Position numbers and translations under genes: made by a program. Below are positions 8,257-15,858 of a stretch of DNA of 64,000 nt, one piece after another. Source of the stretch: Pseudomonas brassicacearum (GTDB taxonomy: Bacteria; Pseudomonadota; Gammaproteobacteria; Pseudomonadales; Pseudomonadaceae); contig NZ_MOBK01000001.1 of the NCBI RefSeq assembly GCF_003732265.1, forward strand, positions 1,116,001-1,180,000, in the 5' to 3' direction. The stretch's first letter is position 1; every line of letters starts with the position of its first letter. The notes under the pieces were generated by a model. That model was not told the origin of the DNA. It saw only the letters and a program-made list of their open reading frames with translations, and did no database searches.

Positions 8257-10497
8257 TTACAGCGCTGCCAGACCGGCCGAGACCAGGCGCTCAAGGTCGC
8301 TGTGGGTAACGCCGAGCGCTTCCAGGACTTGCCGGGTATGTTGGCCAAGGGCCGGTGGCGGGCGTTGCAGCGACAACGGCAAGTTGCCGAAATCCCAGAA
8401 CGCGCCGATTTGTTGCAGGTCGCCGTACACCGCATGGGAATAATGGGCATGCAGACCCGCGGCGGCGTGTTCGGGGCTGTCGAGAAATGCATCCATCTGC
8501 GCCTCCAGCACGGCTTGCGCCGGCACCTGTTCGGCAGCCAAAGCTGCGAGCGCCGCCTGGCGGGTAAGGCCTGCAAAATAGTCGTGGGGCTGATGGCCCA
8601 CCAATGCGGTGAAACGCTGCACTTCATCAGGTTCCAGCGCTGCCACCACCAGCCAGGCATCGCTGCACAGATAGAGCCGATGTGCGTCACTCAGACCTGT
8701 CTGTTGCGCATCCATATGAACGACAGGCGTGAGGCTGCCGTCTTCCAGCACCACCGCTTCACTCATCGACAGCAATGTGGCACCTAACAAGGAAGAGCTG
8801 ACCATTTGCCCGGCGCCGCTGCGGTTGCGTTCGTACAACCCCAGCAGCAAGGCATAGAGCGAAGATAGACCGGCAAAAAAATCGCCGACGCCAAAGCGCA
8901 GCCACATCGGCGCCTGCCCCGTACCGCCCTGCTCCACTTCCCAACCGCAGGAGGCCTGCATCAGTTGGTCAAAGCCCGGCCAGTCTGCACGCGGGCCGGT
9001 CGGTCCGTAGGCGCTGACATGGCAATACACCAACTGCGGGTTAAGCGCTTTGAGACTCTCGTAGTCGACCTTGAGTTTGCGTGCGGCCGGCAGCCGCATG
9101 TTGTGGTGCACCACATCGGCCCAACGTGCCAGCGCCTCAACGACAGGCTCGGTTTGCTGATCACCCAATTGCAGCGCCACCCCCAACTTGCCACGCTGAG
9201 TACCGCTGAAAATCCGTTCAAGGCGGCGCATGGCGTCGCCTTTGGGGGCCTCGATTTTAATGACCTCGGCGCCAAGGTCCGCCAGTAGCATGCAAGCAAA
9301 CGGCCCGGCCAGGTAGGCGCCCAGATCCAGTACTTTCAAACCGTGCAGCGGCGGCAAAGGTGCAGAGGGGTCGGACTCGTGCCGTTGCACTGGAACCACG
9401 TCATCAGTGCCGGGCAGTCCGGCGTTCCCTTCCCCGGCCAGTGGCGCACTGCCGCCGACTCGTGCAGGAGGCTGCACTTGCCAGGCCGGTCCCGGTTGCA
9501 GGGTTTTGCCCAGTTGAACGTCGTCGACTTCAACCACATAGCCATTCAGGCGCGCTTGCTCATCGAAGTAAATATCGCCAAAGGCACCGGCAATTTGCGC
9601 GGCCACATCGTGCTGCCAGAAATGCTCGACCCAATCCTGCGCCGGTCGTGTGGCGATGATCGCCTTGTTGGCGCCGAAGTTAGGCGCCACATGACTCGGT
9701 GGCCACAGCGCATTCAAGCGAGCCACTTCAGTTTCGCCCAACTCACTGAGCGCTGCGGCCATCCACGGTGATTTGTCCGGCGAATAGTGCACATGCAACC
9801 AGCGACCATCAGCGCACAGGTGCAATGGAATCGGGATGTGTTTATCCAGGCCCTTGGCAAAGGCCGGCGTCGGCGTTTGTGCGCGGTTCCAATGCATGGT
9901 CATTGGCACCAAGGCTGCTTGGGCCAAACTCGTATGAGCAATGCCGCCACAGCCGTCACGGTCGCGCGCCAATAACCGCGCCATCACCCCGACCACACAC
10001 AACCAGCAGGCCAGCCAGTTGGCAAATGGCATGCGTACAAACACCGGACCGGGACGATGCGCAGGCTGCTCGTCCAACAGGCCCAGACGCGCCAGGATTA
10101 ATGTTTCCCGAGGAATGGCATTCGCCAGCGCATGCCGTTGCGGCCAGCCGCCGATCGCGGAAATAACCAGGCGAGGAAAGTCTGCAACGAGCTGCGCGTC
10201 TGCCAAACCATGGGTCTGTGCCATTGCGGGGGTGAAGTCGTGCAGCAGCACATCGGCGGTGCCTAGCAGTACTTGCAACTGCTGGCGGTCGGCAGGGTTT
10301 GCCAGGTCAAGGGTGACGCTACGCTTGCCGCGGTTCAGCACCGCGAAGAGAGCCTGTTGATCTCGGGCCGGGTTGCCAGGTGACTCAACCATCACCACTT
10401 CGGCGCCCGCTTCGCACAGTTGCAAGCCGGCGGCTGAACCGGCGATGCCGGAGCACAGGCTGATGACGCGAATTCCTTCGAGGATTGCCTGGCTCAT
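8257..10497 (-). CDS. Two-domain CaiB/BaiF (class III) CoA-transferase-like protein
   Basis: A 746-residue protein made of two tandem CaiB/BaiF modules, roughly residues 1-340 and 365-746, joined by a Pro/Gly-rich linker. Each begins with the family's Rossmann-like start (IRVISLCSG and LKVLDLGAYLAGPF), followed by GAEVV or GAEVIKIE. Class III transferases move CoA between carboxylates through an Asp nucleophile. By eye alignment the residue at that place is Gln in the first half (TSLAQAAL) and Gly in the second (SSLLGATL), so the mechanism may differ from the textbook one. It is the first gene of the operon and probably activates the pathway acid or exchanges CoA. AAAGGTG precedes the ATG. 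Confidence 0.87.
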   Translation of the reverse strand: MSQAILEGIRVISLCSGIAGSAAGLQLCEAGAEVVMVESPGNPARDQQALFAVLNRGKRSVTLDLANPADRQQLQVLLGTADVLLHDFTPAMAQTHGLADAQLVADFPRLVISAIGGWPQRHALANAIPRETLILARLGLLDEQPAHRPGPVFVRMPFANWLACWLCVVGVMARLLARDRDGCGGIAHTSLAQAALVPMTMHWNRAQTPTPAFAKGLDKHIPIPLHLCADGRWLHVHYSPDKSPWMAAALSELGETEVARLNALWPPSHVAPNFGANKAIIATRPAQDWVEHFWQHDVAAQIAGAFGDIYFDEQARLNGYVVEVDDVQLGKTLQPGPAWQVQPPARVGGSAPLAGEGNAGLPGTDDVVPVQRHESDPSAPLPPLHGLKVLDLGAYLAGPFACMLLADLGAEVIKIEAPKGDAMRRLERIFSGTQRGKLGVALQLGDQQTEPVVEALARWADVVHHNMRLPAARKLKVDYESLKALNPQLVYCHVSAYGPTGPRADWPGFDQLMQASCGWEVEQGGTGQAPMWLRFGVGDFFAGLSSLYALLLGLYERNRSGAGQMVSSSLLGATLLSMSEAVVLEDGSLTPVVHMDAQQTGLSDAHRLYLCSDAWLVVAALEPDEVQRFTALVGHQPHDYFAGLTRQAALAALAAEQVPAQAVLEAQMDAFLDSPEHAAAGLHAHYSHAVYGDLQQIGAFWDFGNLPLSLQRPPPALGQHTRQVLEALGVTHSDLERLVSAGLAAL

Positions 10498-10588
10498 ACA
10501 GCACCTTTCAGTGACTTGCTCTGCTCATAGCGTTTTGCAGCGAAGCTGCAGAACGAATCCATGGCGTCACCCTAAACCACTGACGATA

Positions 10589-10621
10589 AATTCCATAGAT
10601 AGATTAGTATTCCGAATATAG
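10589..10621. promoter_or_regulatory. Repeated ATTCC...ATAG element, possible operator
   Basis: Two related elements, ATTCCATAGATAG and ATTCCGAATATAG, lie 19 bp apart in the 189-bp divergent space between the CoA-transferase and VOC genes. The second has partly palindromic ATTC/GAAT ends. A regulator of the divergent pair could bind here. No local regulator gene is obviously paired with it. Confidence 0.3.
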
Positions 10622-10686
10622 AATCATAAGCCCTAATATGAACAAAACCTTGTAATCCGTTCAATAGTACAATCAAAGGTCTCGAC

Positions 10687-11094
10687 ATGATCCTGCGCAT
10701 GGACCACTTCACCATCGTTTCTGACCAGTTGGCAGCGACACGGGATTTCTACATCGAGGTACTGGGCCTGGTCGAAGGACCACGCCCACCCTTCCCGGTC
10801 CCCGGTTTCTGGCTGTATACCCAGAACCAGCCAGTCCTCCATGTGGTGGGCGTCGCGCAAATGCCGGAGCCGCGACGTGGCGTGCTCGACCATATGGCGT
10901 TTCGTGCGAGTGGCTTGCAGACGATTTGCGCGCACCTGGCCAAGCATGGCGTGCGCTTCAAGATCATTCGTGCTCCAGGCGCGGAGCGCACCTGGCAGCT
11001 GTTCATGCAGGACCCCAACGGGGTTGAAGTGGAGCTGGACTTCGACGCCAGTGAAGAGCCGCCAGCCGATTGGAAGAATTACCGGGGCCGCTAA
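10687..11094 (+). CDS. VOC (glyoxalase/dioxygenase fold) family protein
   Basis: A 135-residue single vicinal-oxygen-chelate protein with paired beta-alpha-beta-beta-beta modules. Likely metal ligands are His in MDHFTI, His in VLHVVG or VLDHMAF, and Glu in GVEVELDF. It is divergent from the CoA-transferase operon and converges with the next SDR, overlapping it by 4 nt at the stops. Such small VOC proteins may be epimerases, lyases or ring-cleavage enzymes. Its position suggests it acts in the same catabolic pathway, but the reaction is not identifiable. Confidence 0.82.
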   Translation: MILRMDHFTIVSDQLAATRDFYIEVLGLVEGPRPPFPVPGFWLYTQNQPVLHVVGVAQMPEPRRGVLDHMAFRASGLQTICAHLAKHGVRFKIIRAPGAERTWQLFMQDPNGVEVELDFDASEEPPADWKNYRGR

Positions 11095-11870
11095 ATCAGC
11101 CCGGAGTAACTGCCGCCGTCGATCTGCAGATTTTGCCCGGTGATATAGCTGGCCTGAGCCGAACACAGAAACGCACAGGCTGCCGCCAGTTCACTCGGCT
11201 GGCCAAATCGACGCGCCGCTATCGGCTTGAGCATTTCCACCCGCGCCTGCTCGACACTGAGCTGTCGATGCCTGGCCAACTGCTCGGTCATGAAACGCAG
11301 GCGGTCGGTTTCAATGCGCTCGGGCAGCAGATTGTTGATGGTCACGTTATCCCGTGCGACCTCGACTGACAGCGCTTTGCAAAAAGCCGTCAGCCCGGCA
11401 CGCGCAGCCGTGGAAAGTCCCAAGGGCAAGCGTGGCGACTTGACCATCGCCGACGTGATATTGACGATGCGGCCAAACCCTCGCTCGCGCATTCCGCCCA
11501 CCACCGCCTGAATCAGCAAAATGCCCGAGAGCATGTTGGCCTCAATGGCGGCCAGCCAGGCTGCGTGGTCCCAGTCTTCCAGGCGGCCCGGCTCCGGGCC
11601 GCCGTTGTTGGTCACCAGAATATCCACCACCGGACACTCGGCCAGGAGCGCCTGACGCCCTGCCGTGGTGGACAGGTCTGCCACCACCGTGCGCGGAAGA
11701 CGGCCAGTGCTGCGAAGAATGTCCTGGGCAGTTTGCGCCAGGGTTTGCGCATCGCGGCCATTGATCAGCACGTCGCAGCCCTCTTGCGCCAACGCCAGCG
11801 CACAGGCCTTGCCAAGCCCTCGGGAGGATGCGCACACCACCGCAATTCGCCCACCAATACCCAGATCCAT
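11091..11870 (-). CDS. Atypical SDR family protein lacking the YxxxK motif
   Basis: A 259-residue SDR-fold protein with a variant cofactor motif CASSRGLG, the NNGG structural motif, a Ser in NITSAMV, and an IDGGSYSG end. Where classical members have YxxxK, this one reads LSTAAR, with Leu for the catalytic Tyr and Arg for Lys. A known SDR subgroup shares this substitution and is annotated as reductase-like, so this is probably inherited rather than recent decay. It follows oxygenase B by 24 nt and is the distal gene of the Rieske operon. Activity and substrate are uncertain. Confidence 0.85.
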   Translation of the reverse strand: MDLGIGGRIAVVCASSRGLGKACALALAQEGCDVLINGRDAQTLAQTAQDILRSTGRLPRTVVADLSTTAGRQALLAECPVVDILVTNNGGPEPGRLEDWDHAAWLAAIEANMLSGILLIQAVVGGMRERGFGRIVNITSAMVKSPRLPLGLSTAARAGLTAFCKALSVEVARDNVTINNLLPERIETDRLRFMTEQLARHRQLSVEQARVEMLKPIAARRFGQPSELAAACAFLCSAQASYITGQNLQIDGGSYSGLI

Positions 11871-11894
11871 TTCAGTGCTCCCCGCGTGATGGTG

Positions 11895-12923
11895 TCAGTC
11901 ATTCATGCCCAACAAGGCACTGATATCGCGCCCGGGTTCAGCATCGCTGCCGTAGGCGAATAGGCCGGCACGCTGGCGTTCGACCAACTGCTCCATCTGA
12001 TAGCGATAACGAGTGCCCGGCGTATCGAAACGCGAGTGCAGGTCACGACGTTCGTCAGTGTCGAAATAGCGCTGATTCTGCGGGCGCACCACCGAGTTGT
12101 CCTGGGGCTGAATGATGTAGTTGATGCGCGGCATCACGTAGCGAAAAGGCGCCGGTGCAGCGGTGGTGTTGAAGGTGACGTCACACCGCGAGCGATGCTT
12201 GCCCACCGGCAAGAACGGTTGCAGGTTAGGCACGTCGTAACCGGGGCGAAAGCGCGGATAGGAGATGCACACGTTGCTGCGTAAATGAATGTGCAGCACC
12301 GCGCGAAAATCCTGGTACTTGGCGCGCACACCGCCGACCCAGCGCATGATCGGCGCCACTGACTTTTGTGCCACGGTACGGGTACGGGTCACGGTTTCGG
12401 AGGTCCATTGCACCTCCACCACATCCGACTCACTGATGCCGTCGCCAATGGTATTGGCATGCAGAAAATCGGCATGGGTCAGGTCAATCAGGTTTTCCAC
12501 CGAGAGCGCCGATGTCGCATCGAAACGCACCGTGCGCTGGGTGTAACCGGGAAGGCTGCCATCCTGCGGCAGAAACGGAATATGCGGCAGCAATTGCGTG
12601 TCGGCAGCGTCCGGGTTGCCGTACCAGACCCAGATGTAGCCGTAACGCTCCACCAATGGATAAAACCCGCGACCTCCGGTAAACGCGGTCAGCACCGGTG
12701 CCTTGTCTGGTCGGTGGGGGTGAAACTCAGCAGCCACCGCTTGCCCGTTGTCCCGCCACAGGTAGTAGGGCTGAGCGTGAATGATGCGGCGGATGGGCTG
12801 CGCGCTCAGGTCGCGGCTATGGGAAACCGGGAACCAGGTGTCACGCAGGTCGTAGTTGATCGGCGTCCAGTCACCCCGCACTTTGCCAGGGAGGGTATCG
12901 GTGGAGGAAGGCACGGCATGCAT
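11895..12923 (-). CDS. Ring-hydroxylating oxygenase-like protein B: catalytic-iron motif kept, Rieske ligands lost
   Basis: A 342-residue protein with the overall plan of a Rieske non-heme iron oxygenase alpha subunit: N-terminal DTWFPVSHS, a VERYGYIWVWYG segment closing the Rieske-like domain, then the catalytic domain. The mononuclear iron motif is complete as D147-LT-H150-ADFL-H155, the NDO-type D-x2-H-x4-H. In the Rieske region the first ligand pair reads H68-P-H70 instead of C-P-H, and the C-x2-H pair is gone because about 30 residues are shortened. It should therefore bind catalytic iron but not a normal [2Fe-2S] cluster. GGAGAACCCACT precedes the ATG, 17 nt after oxygenase A. It is complementary to A (see findings). 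Confidence 0.88.
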   Translation of the reverse strand: MHAVPSSTDTLPGKVRGDWTPINYDLRDTWFPVSHSRDLSAQPIRRIIHAQPYYLWRDNGQAVAAEFHPHRPDKAPVLTAFTGGRGFYPLVERYGYIWVWYGNPDAADTQLLPHIPFLPQDGSLPGYTQRTVRFDATSALSVENLIDLTHADFLHANTIGDGISESDVVEVQWTSETVTRTRTVAQKSVAPIMRWVGGVRAKYQDFRAVLHIHLRSNVCISYPRFRPGYDVPNLQPFLPVGKHRSRCDVTFNTTAAPAPFRYVMPRINYIIQPQDNSVVRPQNQRYFDTDERRDLHSRFDTPGTRYRYQMEQLVERQRAGLFAYGSDAEPGRDISALLGMND

Positions 12924-12940
12924 AGTGGGTTCTCCAGTGC

Positions 12941-13882
12941 TCAGACGACTGCGCTGACGGGAATCAAGTGCGGTTGGCGCAAGGTTTTCAGCTCGCGGGA
13001 CGAGGCTTCAAGCAAGGCCGCGATGGCCGTCCCATCAATAAGACCGTTCACGCTGAAAGGCGCCCGTTTGCGCAGGCGTGCGATTCGCCAGCGCAACGGT
13101 GCTTTGGCCGGCACCTGTTCATGCACGTAGCCACGCCAACACAGGCTGGTAGTGCCACGACGGTTGGCACCGCTCGAGATCATCAGCGTGATGAGCGGCA
13201 ACTCGTCTTCGCTGAGTAAATCCACACGAATAATGCCGCCTTGCAACGCGACGGCAGTGCGCACAATCAAGGGATAATCCACCACAAACTGCGACGGCAG
13301 AAATTGTGTGCTCCATACCGCACCGCGCTCCAGAACCGCACGCCCCTGCTCGCTGCGTAAATCGCCAAGGAAAAAATCGGTGAGGCGCACATGGGTAAAA
13401 TCGAGCAAGCATTCCGGGCCGTCGAGCATCGCAGCCAGGTACTGGTCGTGACTCATGTTGACGATGGTGGAACCGGTAAATTCGCGTCCGCTTGGCTGGT
13501 AATCGCTGCTGGGCAATTCCCCTTGCGGCGCTCCATCACCCAACCATGCATGGACAAAACCATTTGCCTCCCTCACCGCAAAGGCTCGCGCGGCGTATCG
13601 CGCAGGTACGCGCTCACCGGCGTGCAGATTGGGGATCTGCGTACAGCCACCACTGGCGCCGTCAAAGGTCCAGCCGTGATAACCGCATTGCAAACCGGAC
13701 TCGACTACCCGACCCAACGCCAGCGGCACGCGCCGATGTGGACAACGATCTTCCAATGCAAAGGCTTGACCGGCGGCGTTACGGAACAGGACCAGTTCCT
13801 CGCCCCCAAAGGCCACTGCCAATGGCGTTTGATCATTCACGGCCTCGGAAAGGGCCATGGCCCACCAGCCTGGGGTCATCAT
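12941..13882 (-). CDS. Rieske oxygenase-like protein A: Rieske cluster intact, one catalytic-iron His replaced
   Basis: A 313-residue Rieske-domain protein. The [2Fe-2S] ligands are complete: C47-P-H49 and C66-GY-H69 in the CGYHGW context. The catalytic motif reads D161-FT-H164-VRLT-D169, so the second iron His is Asp. Classical oxygenases pass an electron from the Rieske cluster of one subunit to the iron of the neighbouring subunit. This protein could serve as the electron-delivering partner of protein B. No ferredoxin or reductase gene lies nearby, so electrons must come from elsewhere. It is the first gene of the minus-strand operon and probably starts at the first of two tandem ATGs, with GAGG upstream. 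Confidence 0.88.
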   Translation of the reverse strand: MMTPGWWAMALSEAVNDQTPLAVAFGGEELVLFRNAAGQAFALEDRCPHRRVPLALGRVVESGLQCGYHGWTFDGASGGCTQIPNLHAGERVPARYAARAFAVREANGFVHAWLGDGAPQGELPSSDYQPSGREFTGSTIVNMSHDQYLAAMLDGPECLLDFTHVRLTDFFLGDLRSEQGRAVLERGAVWSTQFLPSQFVVDYPLIVRTAVALQGGIIRVDLLSEDELPLITLMISSGANRRGTTSLCWRGYVHEQVPAKAPLRWRIARLRKRAPFSVNGLIDGTAIAALLEASSRELKTLRQPHLIPVSAVV

Positions 13883-14198
13883 CGGGTTGCCTCATTGTTA
13901 TTGTGTTTTGGGCAATTGCGTTGAACGCAGTCAATGCTAACGGTAGCGCTTCGAGGTTAATCCGGCAAACCAAAATATACAGTTTCATAATTTCTGTCGA
14001 AATCTAAATAAATGCTGACAATCACTCATTACTTTCAGTGACAGCCCTAGATAAAAGGCTTGCAGAGCACAATCAGGCTTCTTTTGCGACCAACAAATGG
14101 ACATTTATTAATTTTGTGATCATGTTCTTATAGGAAATAGCTAGCGAACAATCCATAAGCCTGATTACCATGAGCATGCTCATTGACTTCAAGGTGCG
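13883..14198. promoter_or_regulatory. Divergent control region with palindromes upstream of the MarR gene
   Basis: This 316-bp AT-richer space separates the Rieske operon from the MarR operon. A perfect 14-bp palindrome, ATGAGCATGCTCAT, lies at 14170-14183, about 16 nt before the MarR start, a typical site for autoregulation by a MarR dimer. A 10-bp inverted repeat (AATCAGGCTT at 14071-14080 and AAGCCTGATT at 14157-14166) flanks the likely promoter area. No coding sequence is supported here. Confidence 0.5.
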
Positions 14199-14684
14199 GT
14201 GAAGATGACCCAATCCACCCTCGGTTTCGTGCTCCATGACGTTGCCCGCTTGATGCGTAAACGCTTTGAACAATGGGCTCGCGCTGCCGGTCTTACGCGC
14301 TCCCAATGGCAGGTCCTCGCCAAGCTTTCCATTCATGAGGGCATCCACCAGAAAGGGTTGGCTGACTTGTTGGAAATCGAATCAGTCACGCTGGTGCGCC
14401 TGCTGGACAAGATGCAGGAGCGCGGCCTGATCGAGCGTCGCAACCATCCCACAGACCGCCGCTACTCCTTGCTGTTTCTCACCCCGGCTGCTCATCCGCT
14501 GTTGCAATTCATGCGCACTATCGGCGAGCAAACCCGACTGGAAACCATGGCGGATTTCTCCATCCAGGAGCACGACCAATTGCTGCAATACCTCGAACGT
14601 ATGCGTGAACACTTGTTGACGGCCTGCAGTCAGCCCGTGGAGGAATCCGCAGACTGTAAGGCGGATGAGGTGAAGCATGGCTGA
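14199..14684 (+). CDS. MarR family transcriptional regulator
   Basis: A 161-residue winged-helix MarR protein with helix-turn-helix around GLADLLEIESVTLVRLLDKM and the wing motif RRNHPTDRRY, which normally contacts DNA. Candidate starts are GTG at 14199 and ATG at 14205; AAGG lies 4 nt before the GTG. Its last 8 nt overlap the start of the next gene. MarR proteins commonly repress an adjacent efflux operon and release DNA when a phenolic or similar ligand binds. The palindrome just upstream suggests autoregulation. Confidence 0.92.
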   Translation: MKMTQSTLGFVLHDVARLMRKRFEQWARAAGLTRSQWQVLAKLSIHEGIHQKGLADLLEIESVTLVRLLDKMQERGLIERRNHPTDRRYSLLFLTPAAHPLLQFMRTIGEQTRLETMADFSIQEHDQLLQYLERMREHLLTACSQPVEESADCKADEVKHG

Positions 14685-15858
14685 GCCGACATTGCAGCGC
14701 CCTGCCGTGCACGCTGACGCCAGACCGCTCGAGCCACTGGAGAAACCCCAGGTGTCGGCACCCGAAGCTCCGGCCCCTGATAGCCCGGTTCAAGAACCGA
14801 CAGACCCGGCACGGCAACGCTGGCGCATCGGCCTGTTTCTGCTGGCGCCCATTGCCGTCGCGGCCTGTGCGACCTGGTATGTATTGGGGGGCCAGGTCGT
14901 GAGCACCGACAATGCGTATATCCAGGCAGAACGAGTGGGGGTTTCCACCGATGTGGCCGGGATCGTCGCGGCCATTGAAGTCTCTGACAACCAAGCCGTC
15001 AGCAAGGGGCAAGTGTTGTTCCGCCTCAAGCCCGAACCTTTTGAAATCGCCCTGGCCCGCGCCAAGGCGCAGCTGGAAAATGCACGCAACCAGATCCTTT
15101 ATCTCAAGGCCAGCTACAACCAATCGCTGGCCGAGATCGCCCAGGCTGAAGCCAGGCTGCCTTACTACCAGACCAATTTTCAACGACTGGAAAAGCTGAT
15201 CAGCGTTGCTGCCGTATCAAAGACAATCTACGACGACGCCCACCAGGGCCTCGACAATACCCGCCAGCAGGTGTCGATTGCCAAGGCCCAGGCTGACGCG
15301 GCGCTGGCCCAACTGGGCGGGCAGCTGGATAGACCTATTGAGCAACACCCCTCCTACCTGCAAGCACAAGCAACGTTGAAGGAAGCCGAACGTAATCTGC
15401 GCAACTCCGTGGTGACCGCTCCGTTCGACGGCATCGTGACCAACGTTGACTCGCTGCAAGTAGGTGCGTACCTGCAACCACCACAATCGGGTTTCAGCCT
15501 GGTGTCGAGCGAACACTTGTGGGTAGCCGCGTCCCCGAAAGAAACCGAGCTGACCAACGCTCATGCGGGCCAAGGCGTAACCATTGAAGTAGACACCTAC
15601 CCCGGCGTGACCTGGCATGGCACCGTGGAGAGCATCAGCCCGGCTTCCAGCTCGAGCTTTTCATTGTTGCCGGCACAGAACACCACGGGCAACTGGGTGA
15701 AGGTTGTGCAGCGCATTCCCGTACGGGTCCGTATCGACGATGCTGCTGGCAAACCTGCACTGCGCCATGGCATGAGCGCCGTGGTTGAAATCGATACCGG
15801 CACTGCCCGTGGTTTGCCCAAACCGCTGGCAAACCTGCTCGCACGCCATCATGAGTGA
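14677..15858 (+). CDS. emrA: HlyD/EmrA-type membrane fusion protein
   Basis: A 393-residue periplasmic adaptor of the EmrA type. It has a Pro-rich cytoplasmic N-terminus, one membrane segment near residues 50-68, a biotinyl-lipoyl-like half (STDNAYIQAERVGVSTDVAG), an alpha-helical hairpin, and a closing beta-barrel with VVTAPFDGIVTN. It would link the EmrB-type pump to an outer-membrane channel; none is encoded here. It starts inside the MarR stop region with the overlap ATGGCTGA, and its own stop overlaps emrB in the same 8-nt way, so all three genes are likely translationally coupled. Confidence 0.9.
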   Translation: MAEPTLQRPAVHADARPLEPLEKPQVSAPEAPAPDSPVQEPTDPARQRWRIGLFLLAPIAVAACATWYVLGGQVVSTDNAYIQAERVGVSTDVAGIVAAIEVSDNQAVSKGQVLFRLKPEPFEIALARAKAQLENARNQILYLKASYNQSLAEIAQAEARLPYYQTNFQRLEKLISVAAVSKTIYDDAHQGLDNTRQQVSIAKAQADAALAQLGGQLDRPIEQHPSYLQAQATLKEAERNLRNSVVTAPFDGIVTNVDSLQVGAYLQPPQSGFSLVSSEHLWVAASPKETELTNAHAGQGVTIEVDTYPGVTWHGTVESISPASSSSFSLLPAQNTTGNWVKVVQRIPVRVRIDDAAGKPALRHGMSAVVEIDTGTARGLPKPLANLLARHHE

